From: an uncultured Paracoccaceae bacterium
Lineage (GTDB): Bacteria; Pseudomonadota; Alphaproteobacteria; Rhodobacterales; Rhodobacteraceae
Direction: 5' to 3'
Length of the DNA stretch: 64,000 nt
Assembly: GCA_905182105.1 (NCBI GenBank)
Contig: CAJJAR010000002.1
Location: 62,001 to 126,000, forward strand
Positions within the stretch are counted from its first letter, which is position 1; each line of letters starts with the position of its first letter. The position numbers were made by a program, and so were the translations under genes. The notes beneath the pieces were generated by a model. The model did not search any database and had not been told where the DNA came from. It worked only from the letters and a program-made list of their open reading frames with translations. Below are positions 18,532-29,700 of this stretch, piece by piece.

Positions 18532-18963
18532 TTAGAGAACACCGATTTCAGCAAGCGCCCGGTTCAACTCATCCGGCAAGGGCTCTTCCTGACCGCGCCC
18601 CTTGGGTAAATCGATAGGTGAGTCTTCAACTTTGAGGTAGCGCCAACCTTGAAACGGACGCTTCAGACTGGCTTGCGTCAGAACCAATTCAGGGTCTGAG
18701 ACTATAGAACACCGCCGAATTCCATCCGATCCGACAAATTCATCAAGACGCAAAATCCTCTGACGGCATAGAATCGCGCCTTTAATAACCCAATAGATTG
18801 AACCACCATTTACTATTTCTGCTTCGCGCTTAGGCCACATGCGTGTGACATGATGTGGCAGGCCATCGGCGGTTTGCATCTGGCGAATTGACTGCCAATC
18901 TTCCAAACCTTCAACGTTTTCAGTGCCTACCGATAACTTAACCAGATTAATTGTTTTGCTCAT
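18532..18963 (-). CDS. DUF1489-family protein
   Basis: A 143-residue cytoplasmic protein of the alphaproteobacterial DUF1489 family, function unknown. Recognisable blocks are MSKTINLVKLSVG at the N-terminus, HHVTRMWPKRE, and GAILCRQRILRLDE. The ATG at 18963 was chosen because translation then begins at the conserved MSKTINLVKL and AGGGTGG lies just upstream; a start at 18999 would add 12 residues. It sits between the broken LpxR-like gene and nrdJ (divergent). Confidence 0.75.
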   Translation of the reverse strand: MSKTINLVKLSVGTENVEGLEDWQSIRQMQTADGLPHHVTRMWPKREAEIVNGGSIYWVIKGAILCRQRILRLDEFVGSDGIRRCSIVSDPELVLTQASLKRPFQGWRYLKVEDSPIDLPKGRGQEEPLPDELNRALAEIGVL

Positions 18964-19103
18964 TGCCACCCTACCTACATGTAGTACTTCACCTGCCATA
19001 AATTAGTCTGGGTGGAAAGCTTATCAAGTAGTTGTGGAACTCTCTAAAAACAGGCTAGCTATTCACCTGCACCCTGCACAACGACATTTCAAGGAATCAC
19101 GTT

Positions 19104-21365
19104 ATGACCCGCTTTGCTGCCCCCATCGCCGAACAAATTTGGGATATGAAATATCGCTTCAAAGAAGCAGATGGTACTCCAAAGGACGTGACTGTTGAAG
19201 ACTCTTGGCACCGTATCGCCAATGATCTTGCGTCTGTGGAAAAAGACCCCAGCGCCTGGGAAGGCAAGTTTTTTGAAGCCCTTGAAGATTTTAAATTTCT
19301 ACCAGCAGGACGGATCACAGCCGGTGCAGGTACGGCGCGTAAAGTCACTATGTTCAACTGCTTTGTAATGGGCACCATTCCTGACAGTATGGGTGGCATC
19401 TTTGACATGCTCAAAGAAGCGGCGCTTACAATGCAGCAAGGTGGTGGCATCGGTTACGACTTCAGCACAATTCGCCCCAAGGGCGCAGATGTAAAAGGTG
19501 TGGCGGCAGACGCATCTGGTCCGTTGTCGTTCATGGATGTCTGGGACGCAATGTGTCGCACTATTATGTCAGCCGGTTCACGTCGCGGTGCGATGATGGC
19601 GACTATGCGTTGTGACCACCCTGATATTGATGATTTTATTACCGCCAAATCAGATGCAGCTCGTTTGCGCATGTTCAACGTATCCGTTTTGATCACTGAT
19701 CCATTTATGGAAGCTGTGAAATCTGACGGTTCATGGGATTTGCTGTTCAATGGTGAAGTCTACAAAACCGTTCAAGCCCGCAAGTTGTGGGATAAGATCA
19801 TGCAGTCAACTTATAACTACGCCGAACCAGGTGTGATTTTCATCGACCGCATTAATGATGCGAACAATCTAAATTATTGCGAATCTATTGCAGCAACGAA
19901 TCCATGTGGCGAGCAGCCGTTGCCACCATATGGCGCGTGTCTGCTGGGCTCCATCAACATGGCGCGCTTGGTCTCAGACCCATTTGGAGACAATGCGCAA
20001 TTAGACGAAACTGCATTGTCTGATTTGGTCGCAACCGCCGTCCGCATGATGGACAACGTTGTTGATGCATCCAAATTCCCACTTGAAGCACAAGCACGCG
20101 AAGCACAAGCAAAACGCCGTATTGGTTTGGGTGTAACTGGCCTAGCCGACGCACTGCTGATGGTTGGCGAGCGCTATGGATCAGACGAAGCGGCACAACA
20201 AACCGAAGCATGGCTGAAAGCAATTGCACGCGCTGCATATCTGGCGTCTGTCGATTTGGCCAAAGAAAAAGGCGCGTTCCCATTGTTCGATGCCGAAGGT
20301 TATCTAGCCTCTGGAACAATGGAAATGATGGACGACGATGTCCGTGACGCGATTCGCAAACACGGCATTCGCAACGCATTGCTGACCTCGATCGCACCAA
20401 CAGGCACAATCAGCTTGTATGCTGGCAACGTCAGTTCTGGCATCGAGCCGGTGTTCGCATATGCCTACACCCGCAAGGTTCTACAAAAAGACGGTTCGCG
20501 CACAGAAGAAGAAGTTGTCGATTACGCAGTACAAATGTGGCGCGATAAATTCGGCGACGCTGAACTTCCAGACTACTTCGTAAACGCCCAAACGCTTGCA
20601 CCACTCGACCATGTCAAGATGCAAGCTGCAGCGCAAAAGTGGGTAGACAGCTCGATCTCGAAAACGATCAATTGCCCCAAAGACATCGATTTTGAATCAT
20701 TCAAAGATGTATACATGCAGGCATGGGACACAGGCTGCAAAGGCTGTACGACCTATCGCCCGAATGATGTAACCGGGTCAGTCCTAAGCGTTTCAGAAGC
20801 GTCAGATGAAGCGCCGCAGGTAGATCCAGGTGCAGATGTTATTTACATGGCAGAGCCACTGGATCGCCCAGAAGCGCTAGACGGCAACACTTACAAAGTG
20901 AAGTGGCCTGACAGCGAGCACGCGATTTATATCACAATCAATGACGTAATCCATGGTGGCCATCGTCGTCCGTTTGAAGTGTTCATCAACTCCAAAAACA
21001 TGGAGCACTTCGCTTGGACGGTAGCGCTGACACGCATGATTTCTGCGGTTTTCCGTCGTGGTGGCGACGTTTCTTTCGTAGTTGAAGAACTCAAAGCTGT
21101 GTTCGACCCACGTGGTGGCGCATGGATGAATGGCAAATATATCCCTTCAATCTTGGCCGCTATTGGTGGGGTCATCGAACAACACCTCGTTGCAACTGGT
21201 TTTATCGAAGGTACTGGCATGGGGCTAAAATCAGACCCACAAGCAGAGATCCTGAAAATGGACCAACCACGGGGTAAAGCATGTTCCAGCTGTGGTGACT
21301 ATGACTTGCGCATGATTGAGGGTTGTATGACGTGTGGCAGCTGCGGCTTCAGCAAATGTGGCTAA
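19104..21365 (+). CDS. nrdJ: Adenosylcobalamin-dependent (class II) ribonucleoside-diphosphate reductase
   Basis: Reduces ribonucleotides to deoxyribonucleotides with a B12-derived radical. The 753-residue protein has the reductase barrel with the NPCGEQPLPPYGAC active-site loop and the GRITAGAGT and MFNCFVMGT segments of the N-terminal half. It also has the SKTINCPKDIDFESF and GCKGCTTYRPN segments, a TSCPD domain (about 595-715), and a Cys-rich C-terminal tail (CSSCGDYDL, CMTCGSCGFSKCG) that recycles the active-site disulfide. This matches the NrdJ_Z type. No NrdR boxes and no cobalamin riboswitch were recognised in the 140 nt upstream. Confidence 0.93.
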   Translation: MTRFAAPIAEQIWDMKYRFKEADGTPKDVTVEDSWHRIANDLASVEKDPSAWEGKFFEALEDFKFLPAGRITAGAGTARKVTMFNCFVMGTIPDSMGGIFDMLKEAALTMQQGGGIGYDFSTIRPKGADVKGVAADASGPLSFMDVWDAMCRTIMSAGSRRGAMMATMRCDHPDIDDFITAKSDAARLRMFNVSVLITDPFMEAVKSDGSWDLLFNGEVYKTVQARKLWDKIMQSTYNYAEPGVIFIDRINDANNLNYCESIAATNPCGEQPLPPYGACLLGSINMARLVSDPFGDNAQLDETALSDLVATAVRMMDNVVDASKFPLEAQAREAQAKRRIGLGVTGLADALLMVGERYGSDEAAQQTEAWLKAIARAAYLASVDLAKEKGAFPLFDAEGYLASGTMEMMDDDVRDAIRKHGIRNALLTSIAPTGTISLYAGNVSSGIEPVFAYAYTRKVLQKDGSRTEEEVVDYAVQMWRDKFGDAELPDYFVNAQTLAPLDHVKMQAAAQKWVDSSISKTINCPKDIDFESFKDVYMQAWDTGCKGCTTYRPNDVTGSVLSVSEASDEAPQVDPGADVIYMAEPLDRPEALDGNTYKVKWPDSEHAIYITINDVIHGGHRRPFEVFINSKNMEHFAWTVALTRMISAVFRRGGDVSFVVEELKAVFDPRGGAWMNGKYIPSILAAIGGVIEQHLVATGFIEGTGMGLKSDPQAEILKMDQPRGKACSSCGDYDLRMIEGCMTCGSCGFSKCG

Positions 21366-21460
21366 GCGTAACATAGGCGATTGTCAGACACAGCATACCT
21401 TATCTTGGGCTCACACCATAACTTTTCCTTAGGCCTCGAATGGTGGAGTAAATTGAATAA

Positions 21461-21493
21461 AAAAGGGACAGTGCTTTCTGCACTGTCCCTTTT
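21461..21493 (+). terminator. Rho-independent terminator downstream of nrdJ
   Basis: A perfect 14-bp stem AAAAGGGACAGTGC (21461-21474), loop TTTCT, GCACTGTCCCTTTT (21480-21493). Stem symmetry with A and T ends allows it to act in both directions. Confidence 0.88.
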
Positions 21494-21834
21494 AATTTCA
21501 GGTTTAAGAGAGACCTTAGCTCAAGGCTGATGCCACGTCCGAACGCAGAAATATATTACCGTAATCGGCTTCATCAGTTGAAAATGGGCGCACTTTGTTG
21601 ATTTCAATTCAGCGCAGACGCTTTGCCAGCGGCCTCAGGCAGAATGCAAAGGATCTTTTTTTCTTTCCACATTATTGAATTCTCATACCCTCCCAATTGC
21701 CGAACCGAACATTTGGCAATCATCAGGTATTATTAGCAGTTAAAAGAGCCGCGCGATTGGCGGTGCTCTTCCTGGCAACCATCAGACTCTATTAGGCCGG
21801 CAACAGATTGCCTTGGCCAGTGACATATCAAAGA
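21494..21834. other. Intergenic region without a recognisable gene
   Basis: No complete gene is seen. On the minus strand there are two short coding-like pieces: a 22-codon ATG frame (21672-21609, MWKEKKILCILPEAAGKAS and three more codons) and, in a neighbouring frame, about 30 codons ending at 21516 (VRPFSTDEADYGNIFLRSDV). Neither was recognised, and they could be the remnant of a gene or chance. A weak hairpin with AAGAGC and GCTCTT arms lies at about 21744-21771. Confidence 0.35.
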
Positions 21835-22527
21835 CTATGCTTCGATCCGTCCCAGCAAGGCGTTCAATGCATTACGCTCTTTCGCATCCAAATCAGCGGT
21901 ACGACTGCGCCAAAGTGTTGCCTGACTAGCCAGCACCAAACCATCACTGAGAATTTTTAAGTGATTGGCTCGCAACGTATCGCCAGTGCTGGTAATGTCT
22001 GCAATCGCTTCAGCTGTCTCGTTTGCAACGGTGCCTTCAGTTGCTCCTTGGCTATCAACCAGAGCATAGTCAGCGACACCTGCATCACGCAAAAACTCCC
22101 GAACCAAACGGTGATATTTTGTTGCCACACGCAAGCGCATACCGTGAATTTCACGGAACGCAGCAGCGGTAGCATCTAGATCATCCAATGTGTCCACATC
22201 GACCCAAGCGTTAGGTACCGCAATAATCAGATCCGCATGGCCAAACCCAAGCTCCGCAACAGACACCACTTGATCTTTCCACAGCGGTAATTTGTCATGG
22301 ATCAAATCGGTTCCGGTCACACCAAGGTGAATACGCCCAGTAGCTAATTCACGCGGAATTTCTCCAGCTGACAGCAGCACCAGTGAAACGTCATCAATAC
22401 CTTCAACCTTGCCTGCATATTCGCGATCAGAACCTGTACGGCTCAATGTGATGTCGTGTTTGGCAAACCAGTCAAAGGTCTTTTCCATCAACCGTCCCTT
22501 AGACGGAACACCTAATTTCAAAGTCAT
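21835..22527 (-). CDS. hisG: ATP phosphoribosyltransferase catalytic subunit (short form)
   Basis: First enzyme of histidine synthesis: ATP + PRPP to phosphoribosyl-ATP. The 230-residue protein is the short HisG_S form, which lacks the C-terminal regulatory domain and needs HisZ. It shows the LGVPSKGRLMEKTFDWF start, GRIHLGVTGTDLI, and the PRPP-binding stretch VADYALVDSQGATEGTVANE. The start shares TAATG with the hisZ stop, and hisZ in turn overlaps hisS, so the three genes form one operon. Histidine feedback would act through the HisZ partner. Confidence 0.95.
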   Translation of the reverse strand: MTLKLGVPSKGRLMEKTFDWFAKHDITLSRTGSDREYAGKVEGIDDVSLVLLSAGEIPRELATGRIHLGVTGTDLIHDKLPLWKDQVVSVAELGFGHADLIIAVPNAWVDVDTLDDLDATAAAFREIHGMRLRVATKYHRLVREFLRDAGVADYALVDSQGATEGTVANETAEAIADITSTGDTLRANHLKILSDGLVLASQATLWRSRTADLDAKERNALNALLGRIEA

Positions 22528-23600
22528 TATGAACCCTCCAGTTCGACGATCAAACCAGGCCGCAAGACAGCTCCAACCGCAGGAATCTCAACGCCATTTC
22601 CCAACCGTCTGGTCAAAGCATCATATCGCCCACCACTGGCCAACGCCGGTAGATCAGCGCGTCCATTCACATAGAACCCAAAAACAAATCCGTCGTAGTA
22701 TTCCATCGAAGTTCGACCATAGTTTGCTTCAAAGGACAATGCATCAACATCAACACCACGTTGGCTCAGTGCCTCGCTGCGAGCTTGCAATCCTTCAACA
22801 GCTTGACTGATTGCCGGCATGTCCACGGCCAAGTCACGTAGTTGTTCAAGCGCGAAGGGGATTGTTTCACGCACATTCAACAATGCATCGATGACATCCA
22901 TCTCGTTGGCGCTGATAGGATCAGTCTTGGCATCTTCGTGCAACGCAGCAACACGCGCACTGATCTCAGATCGCGTACGTTTGCCAACGACAGCTCCAAT
23001 ATTTTGGAATGGATCATTGTCGGCCAACAATGCAATACGGCTTTCCGGCACAGCTGAACGATCAGAAAATCGGTCCAGCAGAGCGCGAAATCTGCGTGGT
23101 CGCCAGACATGACGGATAAGTGCCAATTTGCGGCGCTCACTGGTTTTCAAACCCCGAACAGCGGCCATTAGGATCCCGATGTCTCCCGTAGAAGCCCGCA
23201 CATCCAGATGTGACACCGCATCCGATACCAGCGCAAAAACCTCTGCATCTGTGGCTGCTGGATTGCTTCGATCAAAAACCTCGTAGCCAACCTGAAGAAA
23301 TTCACTCGCTCTATCTAAATCATCGTCTTGGCGGCGGAAAACTTCACCAGCGTAGGTGTACCGTGCTGGTTCCGCCCCGTCAGCCATATGCATTTGGACA
23401 ACTGGAACGGTAAAGTCAGGGCGCAACATCTGCTCACCCCGCAGAGCATCGTTGGTCATGTAGGCGCGTGCACGGATATCTTCGCCGTAAAGGTCTAGTA
23501 ACGTCTCAGCTGGCTGTAGAACAGGGGGTTCCACAACGACAGCGCCAGCCACTTCAAAATTTGCGCGCAACGCTAGTGCGCGATTACGTGCTTCAGTCAT
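22527..23600 (-). CDS. hisZ: ATP phosphoribosyltransferase regulatory subunit HisZ
   Basis: A 357-residue histidyl-tRNA-synthetase paralogue without aminoacylation activity that forms the hetero-oligomeric ATP phosphoribosyltransferase with short HisG and carries histidine sensing. The class II synthetase-like core is visible: [48 protein letters not shown], and near the C-terminus [10 protein letters not shown] and [10 protein letters not shown]. Its start overlaps the hisS stop region by 8 nt, and its stop shares TAATG with hisG. Full length and intact. Confidence 0.92.
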   Translation of the reverse strand: MTEARNRALALRANFEVAGAVVVEPPVLQPAETLLDLYGEDIRARAYMTNDALRGEQMLRPDFTVPVVQMHMADGAEPARYTYAGEVFRRQDDDLDRASEFLQVGYEVFDRSNPAATDAEVFALVSDAVSHLDVRASTGDIGILMAAVRGLKTSERRKLALIRHVWRPRRFRALLDRFSDRSAVPESRIALLADNDPFQNIGAVVGKRTRSEISARVAALHEDAKTDPISANEMDVIDALLNVRETIPFALEQLRDLAVDMPAISQAVEGLQARSEALSQRGVDVDALSFEANYGRTSMEYYDGFVFGFYVNGRADLPALASGGRYDALTRRLGNGVEIPAVGAVLRPGLIVELEGS

Positions 23601-25098
23601 TGTTCAAAATCTCTTGAACTTTGGCCACCAACTGATCGCGGGGTACTTCATATTGACTGGGCAAGCCTTTCCATTCTTCAAGGCTCGCCGTCTCGGCAAT
23701 CTTTGCGCCAAGAACAAGGTCTTTGATCTGGATCACGTCTCGCTCTTTTTCATCACCACCTTCGATCACCGCAATCGGTGACAATCGCTTATCAGCATAC
23801 TTTAACTGGTTGCCAAAATTCTTTGGATTGCCAAGGTACACTTCGGCCCGAATTCCCGCCTGACGCAATTCAGTTACCATCGCTTGATAATCCGCCATGC
23901 GGTCACGATCCATAACAGTCACAACAACTGGGCCAACAATTTCAGCTTCCATGCGCCCTTTGGCCTGAAGTGCAGCAAGGAGGCGATCGACGCCAATGGA
24001 TACGCCGGTTGCTGGAACTTCTTGGCCAGTGAAGCGCTTTACGAGGTCATCGTAACGACCACCTCCAGCGACGGAGCCAAAGTTGCGCTTACGCCCCTTC
24101 TCGTCCAAGATCTCGAATGTCAGCTCTGCTTCGTAGACGGGGCCCGTGTAATAGCCAAGGCCGCGCACAACTGATGGATCAATCTCGATACGATCAGGGC
24201 CATATCCGCCAGCAGACAGCAGGTCCTCAATTGTTTTCAGTTCCTTCACACCTGCAACGCCAGTTTCGGAGCCTTGAACCAATTCGCTCAACCGTGCGAG
24301 CGTTTCAGCACCAGTGTCACGTTTTGCCTGCATGAACCCCATCACGATATCTGCCTGCGCATCAGTGAGGCCAGCACCATCGGTATAATCACCACTGTCG
24401 TCTTTACGGCCTTTACCCAACAATGCGCGGACGCCTTCCAAACCAAGGCGGTCAAGCTTATCAATCGCGCGCAATACGATGCCACGTTCAGATGCGAACT
24501 TATCGGGGTTATTTGGATCAAGAACACCAGCAACCTCCATAACACCGTTAAGAACTTTGCGGTTGTTCACACGAACAACATAATCACCACGCGGAATTCC
24601 GACGCCTTCTAAAGTGTCAGACAACATAGCACAAATCTCTGCATCAGCAGCCATAGACGCAGATCCAACAGTGTCCGCGTCACATTGATAGAACTGGCGA
24701 AAACGACCTGGCCCCGGTTTTTCATTACGCCAAACAGGCCCCATCGCGTAACGGCGATAAGGGTTTGGCAGCTCATTGCGATGCTCTGCATAAACACGAG
24801 CCAAAGGCGCTGTCATGTCATAACGAAGTGCCAACCAGTCACCTGGTTTGTCACCCTCGTTGTCTTCCTGCCATGCGAATACACCCTCATTTGGGCGATC
24901 GACATCTGGCAAGAACTTTCCAAGTGCTTCGACCGTCTCAACAGCGCTGGTTTCCAAAACATCAAAACCATATCGATGATACACATCCGCAATCGCTTTT
25001 AGCATCTCGCCACGCTGGGTGACTTCGTTACCGAAATAGTCGCGGAAACCTTTGGGCGCTTCGGCCTTTGGGCGTTGTGGTTTTTTTGGCTTGGCCAT
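23593..25098 (-). CDS. hisS: Histidyl-tRNA synthetase
   Basis: Charges tRNA-His with histidine. The 501-residue class II synthetase has motif 1 near the N-terminus ([15 protein letters not shown]), motif 2 ([20 protein letters not shown], then [12 protein letters not shown]), the His-specific block [15 protein letters not shown], motif 3 ([13 protein letters not shown]), and an anticodon-binding C-terminal domain. It is somewhat longer than the enterobacterial enzyme, as is usual for alphaproteobacterial members. It is the first gene of hisS-hisZ-hisG; a short leader separates it from divergent slyX. Confidence 0.96.
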   Translation of the reverse strand: MAKPKKPQRPKAEAPKGFRDYFGNEVTQRGEMLKAIADVYHRYGFDVLETSAVETVEALGKFLPDVDRPNEGVFAWQEDNEGDKPGDWLALRYDMTAPLARVYAEHRNELPNPYRRYAMGPVWRNEKPGPGRFRQFYQCDADTVGSASMAADAEICAMLSDTLEGVGIPRGDYVVRVNNRKVLNGVMEVAGVLDPNNPDKFASERGIVLRAIDKLDRLGLEGVRALLGKGRKDDSGDYTDGAGLTDAQADIVMGFMQAKRDTGAETLARLSELVQGSETGVAGVKELKTIEDLLSAGGYGPDRIEIDPSVVRGLGYYTGPVYEAELTFEILDEKGRKRNFGSVAGGGRYDDLVKRFTGQEVPATGVSIGVDRLLAALQAKGRMEAEIVGPVVVTVMDRDRMADYQAMVTELRQAGIRAEVYLGNPKNFGNQLKYADKRLSPIAVIEGGDEKERDVIQIKDLVLGAKIAETASLEEWKGLPSQYEVPRDQLVAKVQEILNND

Positions 25099-25264
25099 TG
25101 TCTGTTCCTTTAGGGCGAAGCCCGTTGAATAAGGCTCGGGCAGGCCTTACCCGATGGGGGCAAAAGGGGCAAGGTTTCTACGTCTTCAGGTGATAGGTAA
25201 CCATTGTGAACATCATACGAAATAGGTTAGTCCAAACGAAGAAACGCGGCCAAAGGAATGTGAC

Positions 25265-25459
25265 ATGGAAAAGTTAGAAGAAGACATTGCACACCTGACG
25301 CGCACCGTCGAAGACCTATCTGACATTGTAGCAAAGCAAGAAGGCGAAATTGCTGACCTAACCCGTAAGGTGTTTATGTTAATGCAGCGCGAAGGTGAGC
25401 GTGAAAACAGTCAAGGTGGCGGTATTGTCATCGGTGATGAGCGCCCACCACATTACTAA
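25265..25459 (+). CDS. slyX: SlyX-family protein
   Basis: A 64-residue protein made mostly of one amphipathic coiled-coil helix (about 1-45, heptad pattern EEDIAHLTRTVEDLSDIVAK), followed by a flexible tail that ends in the family-typical PPHY. SlyX proteins are small, conserved and of unknown function. The ATG follows AAAGGAATGTGAC, a good ribosome-binding site. It is divergent from hisS and convergent with the decayed lipoprotein gene. Confidence 0.85.
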   Translation: MEKLEEDIAHLTRTVEDLSDIVAKQEGEIADLTRKVFMLMQREGERENSQGGGIVIGDERPPHY

Positions 25460-25467
25460 CTTAGCAA

Positions 25468-25486
25468 AAGACGCTTAAGGCGTCTT
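25468..25486. terminator. Small hairpin after slyX
   Basis: Stem AAGACGC (25468-25474), loop TTAAG, GCGTCTT (25480-25486), 8 nt after the slyX stop. No long T tract follows, so it is a weak terminator at best. The ancestral stop codon of the convergent decayed gene falls inside it. Confidence 0.45.
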
Positions 25487-26612
25487 GATTACTGCAGCGG
25501 CGACAATACCATCATGCAATAGAATTGTTGGCCCAACGTGCGTTGTCTGAGAATTTTTCATAAGTACTGATAAACACTGTATTATGCTCAAGCGTTTTCA
25601 ATTTTGCACCGCATGGTTTGTTTTTTCCAACCTTACATACGGAAGACTTAACTTTCTAATATGCTTTGTCAGCTGTCGAGTACGGGTATAGTTTGCTTGC
25701 TCGGCCGTAGCGCAATTGCTCATGCACTTCTGGTGAACCAAACAATGCGAGCGCTGCAGTAAACTGGCGTGGGCACCTATCTTTGAAACCTGTTATGTAG
25801 AACGTTCGCGGACCTGTTGTATCAGGGGAGCTATTATACAACTTATATCCACGGCCCGATGCGGGTGCTTTGCCTAAACGACGACCCAAATCCTCTTGTC
25901 CCTTAGCATCACAAACACTGGCGACTTCTCCCATAGGGCAAAGTTGTCCCAAAACTAACATCCTGAGCATCCGACCCTTTGCGAGCTATTTCCCTTGAAC
26001 TACTTCCAAAAAACTGAGTTTCTTTTTCGGCTCTGCCAAAGCAGTCGTCTCAGCTTCTTCGGGTAGAATTTTTTGAAGCGACGCGGTTCTGAAATTTTTA
26101 TCTGGAGTTTCATCCTTAAAAATTTTCAACAGTTTAAAAAGCGCGCGACGTTTCTGAGGTTCCACAGACTCTTCTGTCGTCACTTCGGTCAGTTCAGACG
26201 AGGGTCCGGTAGTCTCTAAAGTTTCAATTTCGCTTTTATTTTCTGAGATGCCAGCCGAAGAACTTTCTGCGGCAGCGCGTTATAGCCACCCTCTGACACC
26301 GGATGGTTTTTCCTCTTCAACCACAGAAACAATTGCAGCCTCGATGGAGTCGTCTTCAACGTTCGTTTCGCCTTCAATACCTGAAGGGGGTCCATCGTCG
26401 GTGTCTACATTTGTAATCTCAGTCTCGGACTCTCGCTTTAAGATACGCGCCAACACGCCAATTCGTGGAGCTTCATCTTCTGGATCAGGCAAGATACTTG
26501 CTTCGGAAACATCGTCAGCCAGCTCAATATCTTCGATCTATTCAAAATTAGACAGTGGATCACCACAGGCAGCCAAAGAAAATATCGTCAACAAGATAAC
26601 AGAATTACGCAC
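25475..26612 (-). pseudogene. Large lipoprotein gene with multiple stops and frameshifts
   Basis: Read as one frame with corrections, this begins with a GTG (26612) and a lipoprotein signal (RNSVILLTIFSLAACGD), followed by an acidic, Pro/Glu-rich middle and a conserved C-terminal domain. That domain includes YKLYNSSPDTTGPRTFYITG, CPRQFTAALALFGSPEVHEQ, VCKVGKNKPCG, ISTYEKFSDNARW and ILLHDGIVAAAVIKTP, resembling a Roseobacter-group lipoprotein of unknown function. Lesions: TAG at 26538-26540, TAA at 26280-26282, TAG at 25986-25988 together with a probable 1-nt deletion in an A run, a 1-nt insertion near 25924-25934, TAG at 25656-25658, and a 2-nt deletion near 25523-25532. Repairing them restores one continuous product ending at TAA 25475-25477. 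This degree of damage rules out simple sequencing error. Confidence 0.82.
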
Positions 26613-26714
26613 GCGAAGGCCTCACCATCAGGGTTAACGGTTTTCTAACGCACCAGGACAAGGGCTGCCCACCGTGGCCATGGTTGGTTTTGGAATATCT
26701 AAGCCGATTGCGTC

Positions 26715-29700
26715 TTATAGGTCCTCGACTTCCATAACGCCTATAAGTGACTTAATGGCCCCTTTTATCTGCGGCGTGACTGGAAAATCTTGCCCAAGAT
26801 CAATCTCGACTTCTCCTGGTAAACTTGAGTCCATCAAGCAAAATTGGACAGGTCCACGCCCCAAGTTCTGAGCAGCTTTAACTGCACCCTCAAGAACAGA
26901 AGCGACCGCTGAAACCGCTTCGATGTCTTCAATAAAGATTTTGAGACCTATCCCACCAACATCAGCAACAACTGTATCAATTGGCGCAATAGAACGGCCC
27001 AGTAGCTTCAGCTGATCGCTTTCTAGCGACGCCTCAACCGTAACAATAACCTTGGTACCTGTGACCAAATGATCTTGCGCTTTTTCCAGCGTATCCGAGA
27101 AAATAGTGATCTCATACCCGCCCGTAGTGTCCGACAGTTGGGCAAATGCAAACCGATTGCCACGTGCAGATTTACGGATTTGCACGCTCGCAACAACGCC
27201 AGCCAATTTAGCAACGTGAGCGCCACGTTCGGCACGTTCATGGACCTGATCTAACGTTTTTATGTCTTTGCGTTTCAACGCGGCCATATAGTCATCGAGT
27301 GGATGACCAGACAGGTAAAATCCAACGGCTTTAAACTCTTCGCTTAGACGTTCAGCCGGCAACCAATCATCCATTGGCACGATCCGAGGTTCAGGTAGAT
27401 CATCACCGGCCTCCCCAAACAAAGAAACCTGATTGCTACCTTTTTGTTCGTGAATCGCTGCCGAATATCCAACCAACCCATCCAGCGCATCAAAAACACG
27501 CTGACGGTTTGGATCGAGTTGGTCAAACGCGCCAGAACGCGCAAGCATCTCAAGCGGACGCTTACCGACCCGCTTCATGTCCACGCGACGCGCCAGATCG
27601 AACAGAGTCGAAAATGGGCGCTCGACACCTTCAACCATGCGCCCTTCAGTGATAAGTTTCATGGCCTCAACGCCAACGTTTTTCAACGCGCCCAGCGCAT
27701 AGACCAGAGCACCTTCGACAACTTTAAAAGTAGCGTCCGAACGATTTACGCACGGCGGAATCCAAGGCAAATCAAGACGCTTACGCACCTCTTCGAAATA
27801 CACACCCAGTTTGTCGGTGAGGTGGATATCGCAATTCATCACACCGGCCATAAACTCAACTGGGTGGTTCGCCTTCAGCCAAGCCGTTTGATAGCTGACA
27901 ACGGCATAGGCAGCGGCGTGTGATTTGTTAAAGCCGTAGTTCGCAAACTTCTCAAGAAGGTCAAAAACCTCAGAGGCTTTCTTTTTTTCAACGCCGTTTT
28001 CTTGTGCCCCTTTTTCAAATTTGGGCCGTTCTTTCGCCATTTCTTCAGCGATCTTTTTACCCATCGCACGGCGCAAAAGGTCAGCACCACCAAGCGAGTA
28101 ACCCGCCATGACCTGCGCAATTTGCATAACCTGTTCTTGGTAAACGATGATCCCTTGGGTTTCTTTCAAAATATGATCAATCAATGGGTGTACAGATTCC
28201 AGTTCCTTCTGCCCATTTTTCACTTCGCAATAAGTTGGAATATTCTCCATCGGACCTGGACGATAAAGCGCCACCAAGGCCACGATGTCTTCGATACACG
28301 TCGGCTTCATCCGTTTCAGGGCATCCATCATGCCGCTGGATTCCACCTGAAACACAGCCACAGTTTTCGCGCTGGCGTATAGTTTATAGGACGCTTCATC
28401 ATCCAACGGGATCGTTGCAATATCGTCGATCAAACCCTGAGGAGGTTCAAACAATTCAGAGCCATCCGCAGAGATGTGTAAATGGCGACCAGACGCTTTG
28501 ATTTGATCAACAGCATTCTGAATGACTGTTAGGGTCTTCAGACCCAAAAAATCGAACTTGACCAATCCTGCTTGCTCAACCCATTTCATATTGAACTGCG
28601 TTGCAGGCATATCCGAGCGCGGATCTTGGTAAAGAGGGACCAATTGGTCTAGTGGACGGTCTCCAATAACAACGCCCGCAGCGTGGGTTGAAGCGTTGCG
28701 AAGCAGGCCTTCAACTTGTTGACCATAGTCAAGCAAGCGTGCCACGACTTCTTCGTTCTTTGCCTCTTCACGTAAGCGCGGTTCGTCTGCCATCGCCTTT
28801 TCGATCGAAACGGGTTTAACCCCTTCAACAGGGATCAATTTAGATAGACGATCCACTTGCCCATAAGGCATCTGCAAAACACGGCCAATATCACGCACGG
28901 CAGCCTTAGATAGAAGCCCACCGAAAGTGATGATTTGCCCAACCTTATCACGGCCGTACTTTCCCTGAACGTAGCGAATAACTTCCTCACGACGGTCCAT
29001 GCAAAAGTCGATATCGAAGTCAGGCATGGACACACGTTCAGGGTTCAGGAACCGCTCAAATAGCAATTGATAGCGCAGTGGATCAAGATCAGTGATCAAC
29101 AACGCATAAGCAACCAACGACCCAGCACCAGAACCACGACCCGGTCCAACTGGGATGCCTTCGTCTTTGGCCCATTTGATAAAGTCAGCAACGATCAGAA
29201 AGTAACCGGGGAAACCCATCCCCTCAATGATCTTTAGCTCAAAATCAAGTCGAGCCTCGTATTCCGAAACCTCAACCGCATGAGGGATAATGGACAACCG
29301 ATAGCGCAAACCTTCTTCAGCTTGACGGCGCAATTCTGCGATCTCGTCATCCGCAAATTTGGGAAGAATAGGATCACGGCGATATGTCTGGAAGGCGCAG
29401 CGCTTAGCGATCTCAACAGTGTTCTCGATTGCCTCTGGAAGATCAGCAAACAGGGTCACCATTTCAGCCTGAGACTTAAAATAGTGCTGAGGTGTTAGGC
29501 GACGGCGCCCTTCTTGTTGATCGACATAAGCGCCATCAGCAATGCAAATTAACGCATCATGAGCTTCGTACATCTTAGATGCTGGAAAATATACGTCATT
29601 GGTGGCGACCATTGGCAAACCCATCGCATATGCCATTTCAACAAATGGACGTTCTGTTAAACGCTCTGCCTCTGGTAAACCGCCATCAACAGGGTGGCGC

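Noticed and set aside
18964-19103. Possible cobalamin riboswitch or NrdR boxes upstream of nrdJ
   Set aside because: The 140-nt leader lacks the conserved B12-box and the paired NrdR motifs, and is short for a cobalamin riboswitch.
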